Assembly: GCF_027943255.1 (NCBI RefSeq) | Contig: NC_072892.1 | Span: 163,000,792 to 163,064,791 of the forward strand | Reading direction: 5' to 3' | DNA: 64,000 bases | From: Anastrepha obliqua | Taxonomy: Eukaryota > Arthropoda > Insecta > Diptera > Tephritidae | In this document: piece by piece, positions 19,116-29,086 of the stretch | Layout: each line of letters begins with the position of its first letter | How positions within the stretch are numbered: position 1 is the stretch's first letter | Translations under genes and position numbers: made by a program | The notes under the pieces: model-generated | What the model saw: the letters and a program-made list of their open reading frames with translations, nothing else | What the model was told of the DNA's origin: nothing | Database searches by the model: none

Positions 19116-20170
19116 CATACAGCATTTATGAAGCGGTTATGAAAGAGGATGGCTTCGAGGAATTAACAATAGTAGGTTGTGATGGAACCGCAGTTAATAC
19201 CGGACTAAAATGAGGGATCTTAAGATGTCTGAAGGATGTCTGTCTGTCGCTTCAATGGTCGATATATCCACCTCCATTTGAATGAACTATCGTTTCGAAG
19301 TATTTTCCAGTTCATAGATGGTGTCACTTCTGGGGTGGTCAAATTGGTTCAAAACTAAACGGTTGCGAAAACCTTGAAGTGGTGAAATATGCACCTAATA
19401 ATTGTGAATTACCCGACATCTTAACAATGGATCTCAGCAAAGATCAAAAGTATTTGCTGGAAATATCAAAGGCAATCCAAAATGGTACTTGCCCATCGGA
19501 ACTTATGTATATTTTGTGATCCTGGTCGAATCAACCAGGCTCGCTGGCTTACGTGTGCTAAAGAATTTTGTGTTTGTAGCTAAGCTCAAAGATCATGTAA
19601 AATATTTACTGACCGTCCATGTCCCCCATGGCTTAAAATACGAAATAATAGCTCTCTTGAAAACGGGCCAAAGCTCCTGTTTGAAACTATCAGACGGACT
19701 CGGTACCTCGCACCTAAATATTTAGATGTTGTTCATGTTTTTATTTCTCGGAACGCATATTTTGCTCTTCCGGAAAACATCCTTTTAACAATGATGACCC
19801 ATGAGAGACGAGAAATTCGCCTCGATGCTCTCACAAAAATTTTGCAAGCGCGAAATAGTTCACTATATACATCAATGTCACACTCTACCCAATCTCGATT
19901 TTCATGCTGATGATTACAGCAAAATGATAAACTGGTCTTCGGTAAATATAATCTCTCCCCCCGTTCTAAAGAACGTAACAAATGTGTATGAGAATTGGGT
20001 GTTCTCTAAATATCCATGCCACACACTTGCGGTGGAGCGAATGGTGAAACTCGTTACTGAAGCATCGATTCAAGTATGTGGAAGTGACGCTGGGGATGGA
20101 TTCATTCGGTGTACTTTAGCATCCCATGAAACTATGCTTCAGTTTGACAACAAAGCACAATGCTCCCTCT
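19116..20170 (+). pseudogene. Decayed gene of an unnamed arthropod repeat family
   Basis: Plus-strand frames, with many shifts, read DGFEELTIVGCDGTAVNTG (about 19150-19205), LSKDQKYLLEISKAIQNGTC (about 19433), VFISRNAYFALPENILL (about 19735), THERREIRLDALTKILQ (about 19797), and WVFSKYPCHTLAVERMVKLV, then TEASIQVCGSDAGDGFIRCT (about 19995-20110). From memory these match a widespread uncharacterised arthropod family (GCDGT.VNTG, LS.DQKYL, RNA.FAH.EN.LL.M, FPCHT.AVER.VKLVTEAS). It behaves like a mobile element and may carry an RNase H-like transposase fold, but that is a guess. No termini found. Confidence 0.55.
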
Positions 20171-22194
20171 GCCTTGATAAATGTGAAATGAACTATTGCT
20201 TTACGTTTAAAAAACGCAGAGCTTCTATACCTTTCATTTTTTTATTTTTTTACAATATTACAAAACATGAAAAAAAGAACAAAACCAGTTAAAAAAAAAG
20301 TAAATAAAATAAAAAATAATAAAAATTAAAAAATAACCCAAAGTGCAGCAACCTCCACGTGGTGGGTTCTGGGCTACAAAAATATTTATGTACTCGTATT
20401 TCCGCAATAAAAAGCAGGCAAAAAGCTGTACAATCAATAACGTTTTATTATTATTTTATAGTGTACAGGTGCTTAGTCTTGGATAAATTTATGTCTAATT
20501 AGTTTATAGTCCTTATTTTGGGATGAAATGTGCTCCGAAATGTATGCATAAAGAAAAAAAATATATCCTGAAAAAACAACATTTTTCAGAATATCAACTG
20601 AAATTTCAATATTTGAGGCCTCTGCTGGCGACAGATTCGGCTGAAATTTAGTACACACTTTATTAGTCTAACAGTGCAACTTTTTCGCACTATTAGAATT
20701 CGATCCTAAAAAAATTTTTTTTCGGCCCACTCTACCCCACATACCACTGGCGTGACGGCACCTTAGATGATGTTTCTGACATTTTCGATTGTAACCTCCT
20801 CTGCAAAGCAAAAAAAAAACGATCGTTTACGAGGGAACAGTCTTGTCGAGGCCCGAATGGTTTGAACAAGGATATAAAAAAAAATATATTTTTTTCATAG
20901 TCTGTCAGAAATACTGCATTTTTAGATTACTAAATGAATAATAATAATTATTAAAAAATCACACTTCAATCAGCATTTTGCAACAATCAACATTTTGCTG
21001 CTTCTTTTTGCGTAAATTTTCCGCTTCTCACACCACTGTGTCATCTCATTCGGAGCCGTCCACTTGAGTGTGTGCATCATTGAGGCGTTAACTGCAGTAG
21101 CAACAAAATATGTAAATTAGTTGACAACATCATTTCAGTAGCAACAGTGACTTGAATGCTGTGCATTGTCTGATTGACACACCCGTCGAGCGTAAATGCG
21201 ACGACGACTTGTCTCGCCCAACCGACCAACCGCCAAACCGACCTACCGTACGAATCTTCGTCCGACATTCAATGATGGTTTTCTCCGCTTCGTCGACCAG
21301 GCGTCGATCCATTATGTACGAGATTCAATATTCCGAAATGTTTACACAAATGTTAAGACAATAATAATAATAATAACAGTAGTGATAGCATAAACAACAG
21401 CTACACACACACATACATACATACGTACGCGTATGTGCGGGCATGCTTACAATGGATATGCGATGAAATATTACAAAGCCATTTTGAATCATTGCAAGAT
21501 CAACAAAAATTAATAACTAAGAAATTTATTCATTTCTAGTTAAATGCTGACGAACTGGTAACTGGTAACTGCAGATGGAATGGAGGACGCCACTACTGTT
21601 ACGGCTGATTGACCTACCGCGCTGATGACTATTTACTTTTTACGTACATAGTTTTTTTATTGTTCAGAAAATATATGCATGTATGTATGTGTGTGTGGAT
21701 ATGTAAATATGTGCGTACATATGTATGTATGTGTACACTATAACTCATTAAAACAGCCGAAATGCTGGCGTTCACCTTCATTCAGCTCAACGAATTGCGC
21801 CCAACTCGTTTCTGTTTGTATTTTTCAGACAAAGCGAAGAGAAGTCGGTCTGAGCCAATAAGATTTTATAATAATAAATGTTATGAAAAAATACAAATAT
21901 CAATTTGACATTTCAAGTGTCAAGTCCAATGTCTACGCATGAATTGCAACAATGCCAGCAACAAAATAAAAGGCGCAACGACTAAATTTACACTGAGGGA
22001 CTTAAGTCTACATACAGCAGCATATTTTTTTAGCAGCGGAAATGAAAAAAGATATTTTATGTTTGTTTTTCGTATTTTATTTTTTGATCCATTGTTAAGA
22101 AATAAAATTTTGGTTTTGGCAATACGAAATTCGTTCAAAAAGTTGTCAGCCTTCAAACGATTCTGATGAAATAAAATTTAACTGACGTAAAATT
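20171..22194. other. Unassigned DNA
   Basis: AT-rich with poly-A/T runs at 20270-20340 and 20870-20890 and a CATA/CGTA microsatellite near 21405-21430. The first few hundred bases may be 3' sequence of the decayed gene before it. No supported exon or inverted repeat. Confidence 0.45.
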
Positions 22195-23004
22195 GATGTC
22201 GGCCTTAACAACCGCGCTGTTAGTTCTGCCTTCTCCAAACTGGATAAAGAGGCAAAGCGAATGGGTCTGGTGGTGAACGAAGACAAAACGAAGTACCTCC
22301 TGTCTTCAAACAAACAGTCGGCGCACTCGCGTATCGGCACGCACGTCACTGTTGACAGTTATAATTTCGAGGTTGTAAAAGACTTCGTATACTTAGGAAC
22401 CAGCATTAACACCGATAACAAAGTCAGCTTGGAAATCCAACGTAGAATCTCTCCTGCCAACAAGTGCTACTTTGGGCTAAGTAGGCAACTGAGCAGTAAA
22501 GTCCTCTCTCGTCGAACAAAACTAACACTCTACAAGACTCTCATCATGCCCGTCCTAACGTATGGCGCAGAAGCTTGGACGATGACAACAACCGATGATC
22601 GACTCTTGGAGTGTTTGAGAGAAAGATTCTACGCAAGATTTTTGGACCTTTGCACGTTGGCAACGGCGAATATCGCAGACGATGGAACGATGAGCTGTAT
22701 GAGCTTTACGACGACATAGACATAGCGCAGCGAATAAAGATCCAGCGGCTACGTTGGCTGGGTCATGTCGTCCGAATGGATACAAAAGCTCCGGCTTTGA
22801 AAGTATTCGATGCTGTACCAGCTGGTGGTGGCAGAAGAAGAGGAAGGCCTCCTCTGCGTTGGAAAGATCAGGTAGAGAAGGACTTGGCTTCACTCGGTGT
22901 GTCCAAGTGGCGCCGGTTAGCACGAGAAAGAAATGACTGGCGCGCTTTGTTAAACTCGGCCAAAATCGCGTAAGCGGTTATCGCGCCAATTAAGAAGAAG
23001 AATT
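22195..23004 (+). mobile_element. RTE-like LINE, 3' part, copy A
   Basis: The plus strand encodes the end of the RT and the C-terminal tail: FSKLDKEAKRMGLVVNEDKT, DFVYLGTSINTDNKVSLEIQ, LYKTLIMPVLTYGAEAWTM. After a shift near 22611 it reads RIKIQRLRWLGHVVRMDTKA, RRGRPPLRWKDQVEKDL and NDWRALLNSAKIA, then a stop. The 3' end is GCGCCAATTAAGAAGAAGAA. Copies B (25339), C (33751) and D (61484) share this tail. Catalytic RT motifs lie upstream and are missing. The clade label is tentative. Confidence 0.8.
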
Positions 23005-23071
23005 AATCTCGTTATCGTGTGAACTACTATCTTTCGAAAAAGGATTGTATTTTTCGGACCTTTAAAATATA

Positions 23072-23659
23072 GGGTGATCAATTAAGAGGAGTTTTTTTCA
23101 TTTGCGTTTTTTTTACAGATCGCGCGCGAGTTGTGGCAAACTGTCATCGTGGATTTGTTGAACAGCGTTTGGCATTTCATCATGGAAAGACTCACACCGC
23201 AACAACGTCTACAAATTGTTCAACTGTATTATGAAAATCAGCGTTTGAAGAAGATCCGCTGTTTTCGAGCAAAATTTTGTTCAGCGATGAGGCGCATTTC
23301 TGGCTCAATGGTTACGTCAATAAGCAAAATTGCCGTATTTGGGATGAAGAGCAACCAGAACAGGTTCAAGAGCTACCTTTACACCCAGAGAAAACAACGG
23401 CTGATAAACCAGCTACGATTGAAGCTCTGGAAGCCAACATTACGCGTGTTATTCACGAAATGCTCGAACGAGTGATTGAAAATTGGGCCTTCAGAATGGA
23501 CCACCTTAAGCGTAGTTGCGGCCAACATTTGAATGAAGTCATATTCAAAAAGTAAATGTCAAAGAATGTCCTTTCAAATGATAAATAAAGGTTTTGAACA
23601 TAATTTACATTTTTCTTTTTTTTTAACTATTGAAAAAAGCACCTCAAGATTGATCACCC
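23072..23659 (+). mobile_element. Mariner deletion derivative, both ends kept
   Basis: The ends are GGGTGATCAATTAAGAGG and complement-matching CCTCAAGATTGATCACCC, flanked by TA (23070-23071, 23660-23661). The transposase starts MERLTPQQRLQIVQLYYENQ. It then jumps to ILFSDEAHFWLNGYVNKQNC, which has the first catalytic Asp (DEAHF), and RIWDEEQPEQ. It jumps again to DKPATIEALEANITRVIHEM and HLKRSCGQHLNEVIFKK, then a stop. Two internal deletions remove most of the DNA-binding domain and the second and third catalytic residues. It can at best be mobilised in trans. Confidence 0.9.
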
Positions 23660-23726
23660 TATAGAATAAAGGGTCAAAAAACAGCTTTTCATCCTTGAAC
23701 GTCCGTCATTTTGTCAAAGTTTATTT

Positions 23727-24340
23727 GTGTTTTTAAAAATCGTAGTTCACACAAAAACGACATTCATACCCAATAAGAACCTGTTTGTCTTTTTGATTTC
23801 AGATACCTCTGAGTCCCGGAATTCGTGTCGCAAGCATTATACCCCATTATTGATCAAAAAGAACCGGGAAGGTGATTTTGACTGTTTTCTTCGATTGCCA
23901 AGGCGTAGTGCAGCATGAGTACCTTCCGTCGAGCCAGACAGTCAACAAAGAATATTATTATGCAGCGTTTGAGAGATGCTGTACGTCGCAAACGGCCGGA
24001 AATCTGGGGAAACAATTCTTTGATTTTGCATAATGATAACGCGCCATCGCACCGAGCCCAAACTGTGCTGGATTATGTGACCAAATACTCAGTAAATCGT
24101 GCAAGCACCGTATTCACCTGATATGGCCCCGTGCTACTTCTTTTTGTTTCTCAAGTTGAAATTACCACTTCGTGGAAGGAGATTTTAGTCGATAGAGAAA
24201 ATCAAAGAGAATGCGACGACGGAGCTGAAGGCCATCCCTTCGTTGGCCTACCAGAGGTGCATGGAGGACTGGGTTTAACGTTGGCATATGTGTGTTACTT
24301 CAGACGGGTCACATTTTGAAGGAGATAAAATAAATTTGCC
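23727..24340 (+). pseudogene. Mariner transposase, C-terminal half
   Basis: Plus-strand frames read FFDCQGVVQHEYLPSSQTVN then KEYY, NSLILHNDNAPSHRAQTVLD (second catalytic Asp), YSPDMAPCYFFLF (third) and KGRRF/EDW near the end, closing with SDGSHFEGDKI. This is the typical second half of a mariner. Frameshifts near 23915 and 24115 break it. The first 500 bp and the 5' TIR are missing. An N-terminal scrap of a similar type lies at 44270-44595. Confidence 0.8.
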
Positions 24341-24809
24341 TGAAATTTAACTCTGTTAAGGAGATACGTAACAGTATTTTTGTTTTAGATGAGTTCAAAA
24401 TGCCTTCGCGCTTACAGCGACCGTCGTCTACTGCGTCGTGTGATGTGACCCCTCCCAGCGGATCGGGGAAAAATAATACATCTGCGGTAAGGCATGCCTA
24501 TCGTAAGAGGCGAGTAAAGGGGATCGGCTCGAAAGTCCTCACATACCACGAGAATCTCCAGCAGTAGGACTGTAAAGCTCATCAGGATCAAGACCAGGAA
24601 GATCGAGTTTACAGTATACTGGAAAATATTTCAGATTAGATAGTCTATGGGCTGGTGAAAGTAGTATTCTATCACCTCGGTACAGTAGGGAGACACCTCG
24701 ATGAAATGGCTGATAGGCTAATGCTACAGTCGGCTCCGTCCCGTTACCCACTAGTTGGGTAGGCTTTTCCTGCGTATTTTGGGTCCGTGCCGCCATCAAC
24801 TCTTTTTTT

Positions 24810-25330
24810 CTCGATCTTGCGTCACCTATTGCACTTCATCGAATGCTTCTCTCTAAAAGCTGCCAAATATGCTCTATAGGACTTAAATCCGTACTCTGCG
24901 GCGGTGTATTTAGTTTTCTTAGTGGGTGATATAAAAGTAATTCGTTGACAATTAGTGCATTAAGCTTAGGGCCATTGCCAACCTTACCCAAGACCCAAGC
25001 AATCTACTGATGACCTCAAATGATGTTCCATTCATGTTTTTATATTTATATCGGTCCATAGTACCGTCAATAATGGTCATCTTTCCAACGCAGGTTTCTT
25101 TCAACTCTCCAAACCATTCCGCTGCCACCGCCTTGCTTGACAGTAGGCATCGGATTTTTCATTTCCATCCGCATTTCTTTTCGTTTATCATATTTCAGCC
25201 CGGCTATCATTTCCCAACATACTGAACTTCGATTCGTTGGTAAGTAAAACTTTAGACTAGAAGTCCATTCACTTGTCAATATGAGCCCGTGCAAGCTCCA
25301 GCCGAAGGCGACAGTTTTTTCTGAAATCAC
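24810..25330 (-). pseudogene. Tc1-like transposase remnant
   Basis: The minus strand reads LTSEWTSSLKFYLPTNRSSV (about 25280), then PTVKQGGGSGMVWRVERN (about 25140), then IIDGTMDRYKYKNMNGTSFE. Near 24910-24840 it reads LNTPPQSTDLSPIEHIWQLL, the third catalytic region. Stops and a deletion break the frame. It sits inside the TTAA element. Confidence 0.75.
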
Positions 25331-25338
25331 AGACTTAG

Positions 25339-25534
25339 TGCAGCGTCATGTCGTCCGTATGGATACAAACGCTCCGGCTTTGAAAGTATTCGATGCGGTA
25401 CCAGCTGGTGATAGTAGGGAAAAAGGAAGGTCTCCTCTGCGTTGGAAAGATCAGGTGGAAAGAGGTTGGCTTCACTCGGTGTGTCCAATTGGTGCCGGTT
25501 TGCTCGAGAAAGAAACGACTGGCGGATTTTTCCC
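25339..25534 (+). mobile_element. RTE-like LINE tail, copy B (fragment)
   Basis: The plus strand reads VRMDTNAPALKVFDAVPAGD and SPLRWKDQVERGW, the same tail as copy A (22750-22930). It ends where the right inverted arm of the TTAA element starts. Confidence 0.8.
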
Positions 25535-25643
25535 GATCCGCTGGAGGGCCACATCACTCGACGTAGTAGACGACGGTCGCTGTAAGCGCGAAGGTATTTT
25601 CAACCCACCTCACCAAAAAACATACTGTTACGTATCTCCTTAA

Positions 25644-26935
25644 TTCCATCCATCTTTAAGCCCTAAAGTACGGAATGGGAGGCTTCAGGTCCGACATAAA
25701 TTCCTCACTAAACCCAATGTATTTCGAAATGCCGAATACTTCTGTCCAGCAAAAAAAAACCATCTTGGAATACCTTAGTAAATGGCTGCCCTGGCGAGAC
25801 ACCCACTTCGACAAATAGTCAAAAACGATTCATCTTAGCTTTTTCAATTATGTTATATTAAATTTAATTAACTTCAATATTTAGATCCACTAATTTGTTC
25901 CATAATAAGTGGCCTTTCATTCAACTTTAGAGAAAATAATATTTATTGCATTTTACTCATATATTCGATGATCTTATTTTAGTATGTTGCTGTAAACTTT
26001 TGTCAAGCACTGTACACAAATACATATGCATGTGTATGTGTATCTACTAACAGCCCGTCTTAAGGCATTTATCTTAATTTGGTACCACTTTTTTTAACCA
26101 TTGTCGACAAATATTTGCGCTACATTGACCACGACACACTAATATGAGTACACAATTTCGGAGATACGAGTAATAAATTCGATATATGCCTCATGAGATA
26201 ATTATACGAATTTCAGATTTTTTCAATTTGTTAAGTTTTTTCTCAATACTTGTTTATGCTTTTTTATGTGTATGAGTGCGTAAGTACGTAAAACGTACAA
26301 GGCTTAAAACTGATTTCAATGGAAAACGATAAATGTTTCGTAATAAAATTGCATGAAGCAATCGTGGCCAGCTATTATTGACAAATTTATTTATTTCATA
26401 GTGGTTTTTAATAAAATTATACCTAGCAATTTTGATGATACTCGCATATTGGCGTATTAATTGATTTCACAAACGCTCGCGCGGAAGATATCGGTTGCAT
26501 CTGTATGTACATATGCACACATACATACTCGTACATACACACATACATGGGTTCATAATTTGTCTTAGTTTTGGTTGAAATTTAAAGTCAAATAACTGAT
26601 ATTTGTCGCGGTGTTACTGAGATCATTTGATGATCCTCAAGAAACATTATACCAATTTAAGACCTCAGCTTCTGCCAGTTTTTTTATTCATATAATATTT
26701 TGACTCTGGTAGTACTGGTAGAAGCTCAGTATTATACACCGGCGCTACGAAAAACCTGTAGATCACTGAAAGACTGAACAAAGTTGCTTACTAACAAATA
26801 CGGTGTTATTTTCTACAAATGTGTATTTTCAATTAATTCAATGCATATTTTAAATTCAATGCGTATTTTGGAAAGAAATTTCGGTGAAAATAATACACCA
26901 ACCCAGATATAATAGAATAATATATGAATACATAC
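25644..26935. other. Mostly unassigned DNA
   Basis: Around 25970-26015, AACTTTTGTCAAGCACTGTAC could be a Tc1-type terminus (complement GTACAGTGCTTGACAAAAG), unpaired. A CATA microsatellite lies at about 26510-26550. Otherwise no feature. Confidence 0.4.
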
Positions 26936-27243
26936 GGCCACCGAAACCGAATGGGTTGGTGTATAACTACCATTCAGTAGTGCTCGGGTTCCAAAATCGC
27001 TGTGGCCATGAAACACCGAAATAAGAGTAAAGTGTTTTTGCTAATAGCGGTCACCTCTCGGCAGGCAATGGCAAACCTCCGAGTGCATTTCTGCTCTTTA
27101 TAAAACACAATCTGTCGTTCGGAGGTGGCATAAAATTGCACGGAGCCTACATTTGTTGCAAAATATAAAGATGCACACCACAAATTGGAAGAAAAGAAGA
27201 AAAGATCGGTCAAACACCAAAAAAGCTGTAAGAGAAAATTATA
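26936..27243 (+). mobile_element. tRNA-derived SINE, copy 2 (diverged, plus)
   Basis: The head GGCCACCGAAACCGAATGGG then TTGGTGTATAACTACCATTC aligns with the minus-strand copy 1 head. Box B has decayed (GGTTCCAAAATC). The body word CGGCAGGCAATGGCAAACCT follows, then GATGCACACCACAAATTGG and GTCAAACACC. It ends at AAATTATA, and that TA is the flank of a maT-type mariner. Confidence 0.8.
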
Positions 27244-28250
27244 CTTACCGTAGTATTGCCATAAATTCTGTGACAAATTTTACAATGCATCCAGCAGGAA
27301 CATATTCGAAGGGCAAATTTCCGTTATTTTTGCTTTTGTTCGTATGCATTGTAAACTCTTAATTTATACTCAGCATTGGGGAAAATTTTGCTTGTTAACA
27401 ATGGCGTAGGGAACTTAGGAAAATCGCATTGCAGTGATTGCATTGTGATTGAAGTGGTAAAAGTGCAAGCGAGATTTACGAATGGCTGAAAAACTTAATA
27501 TTTCGAGAACGCTTACAGGACAATCAATCATTTTTCCCAAACATCTGAAGTGACAGGCAGAAAAAGAAGTGATCGTCCTCGCGTGGTTCTAACCAATGCA
27601 ACCATAAAAGCCTTTCGCAATAGAACTCGCAGAAATCCCTTTAGAAAGCAGAAAATCATGTCCAGGGAAAAGAATGTATCGACCAGATTCATGTCAAAAC
27701 TAATTAGAGATGATCTCCATATGAAAGCCTTCCATCGCTCAACTAGGCGCGACAGATTCGAGCAGCTTCTTCGATGGCACGCAGTCAACGGCCATGAAAA
27801 TATTCTTTTCACAGATGAGAAAATGTGCACTGTTGAAAAAGTTTTTAATAAATAATACGACAAAATCTATGCTAAAATTTCTAAAGATGCAAAAAATGTT
27901 GTTACAAGTATTCAGGGTTCAGCGTGATTTGGTGGAGCGTGTCTTGTAAAGGCGTTACATCTCTCCTTTCTACGAAAAAGGTGTTAAGACCGGGGCAAAA
28001 GTGTACCAGGATGATGTGTTAGAAGGCGTGGTGAAGCAGTTGAGCAGCACTTTCTTCAATGGATAGAGTTGGATCTGCCAGCCCGATTCCGCTCCAGCCC
28101 ATAAAGCAAAAACCACCCAGCAGAGGCAAAAAAAAAATATTCCCGGGTTCATAGCCGCAGAAGATTGTCCGTCTGAAAGTCCAGATCTGAATCCATTAGA
28201 CTACCACTTTGTGGTCAGAATGGGAGAACATGTGCCGACACAGGGCTAAG
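27244..28250 (+). mobile_element. maT/CMAR-type mariner, copy 1
   Basis: The left end after TA is CTTACCGTAGTATTGCC, related to the complement of the right end of copy 2 (CTTATGTAGTCTTGCC). The right end is less clear; CTAAG before TA at 28251-28252 is a candidate. A frame at 27550-27855 encodes GRKRSDRPRVVLTNATIKAF, the basic RKQKIMSREKNVSTRFMSKL helix-turn-helix, and NGHENILFTDEKMCTVE with the first catalytic Asp. Later frames give QFLSS/DLNPLDYHF-like remnants (about 28165-28215, PESPDLNPLDYHF). Stops and shifts throughout; the C terminus is missing. Confidence 0.75.
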
Positions 28251-28252
28251 TA

Positions 28253-28499
28253 CATATATGAGTACCGGAAATTTTTAAAGATTTGTAAGATTCACTCTTC
28301 CGATTAACTGAGAAAACTTAATTTCATTTAAATGCCTGCCTCAGCTGACTCTGAAATAAACATTCCGTTTGAAACAAAAATGTCAAGGAAACCAGCATAA
28401 ATACTAGCATTAAATTAACGATTAGATCGAGCGAAAGGAGCAATAGAAGAATAGCTAATGCTCAAATAATCCCCATAGAATGAAAATAAGTTACGAAGA
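28253..28499. other. Short unassigned stretch
   Basis: AT-rich. It could include the rest of the SINE tail or the LINE 3' region. No motif recognised. Confidence 0.35.
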
Positions 28500-29086
28500 G
28501 GTCGTTAATTCCTTTTAAGAAATACGTCAAAGAATTGCACTATTAATGATTTTATAACTAAAAGAAAGACTTGGGATAGACCTATGAATTTCAAGATATT
28601 TAAGGTATATGAGTAATAGACGAAACGGATATGACAGCACTAAAGTTCTAAGAATGAAGAGCCAATTTAAAAAATATTTTTTTAATGCATTCAATCCTAT
28701 TAGTGCCAAACTGATTGACTGGTCTCTATATATATAAAAACAGCTTTTTCAAGATGTGGCCTAATGAATGATATAAAGAGAAGCTTTTAAGTGTACGGAT
28801 CAGAGAGTTTAGAGGTATTACGCCTAGGAAGGTCTAGGACCTCGATATTATATATAGCTGATATGCCTAGTAAAACGAAGCTCGTTAACGAAAATTATTC
28901 CAAGGTCTCTAATTTCCCTAACATGCTTAAGGACGCAATTAAAAATCTTTGAGTAAGTCATGTGAAAACACTTGTTTAAATTCGAAGAAAATCACGGTTT
29001 CAGGCGCCATAAGTCAAGACTGTCTATATCCTGTTGAAGGTTAATAACATCCGTCAGGTCTTTAATTACCGAAAATACCTTTAAAT
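28500..29086 (-). mobile_element. CR1/Jockey-type LINE, 3' part (left of hAT)
   Basis: Minus strand from the hAT junction: LKVFSVIKDLTDVINLQQDI then DSLDLW, next LNKCFHMTYSKIFN, then HVREIRDLGIIFVNELRF and TRHIS. About 28700-28530 has the C-terminal remains. The sequence directly continues the RT active-site region located beyond the hAT at 31625. Stops and shifts are present. Confidence 0.75.

Larger units (their letters stand above)
24360..25639. mobile_element. TTAA-flanked composite element (piggyBac-type ends)
   Basis: TTAA at 24356-24359 and 25640-25643 flank GGAGATACGTAACAGTAT and its exact complement. The inverted similarity extends about 120 bp through GCGCTTACAGCGACCGTCGTC and AGCGGATCGGG. 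TTAA targets suit piggyBac or Kolobok. No such transposase is inside. The core contains a Tc1 scrap (24810-25330) and an RTE-like scrap (25339-25534). At 24487-24520, AAGGCATGCCTATCGTAAGA and GGCGA resemble a LINE-associated word I know from other insects, without firm identity. Confidence 0.75.
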
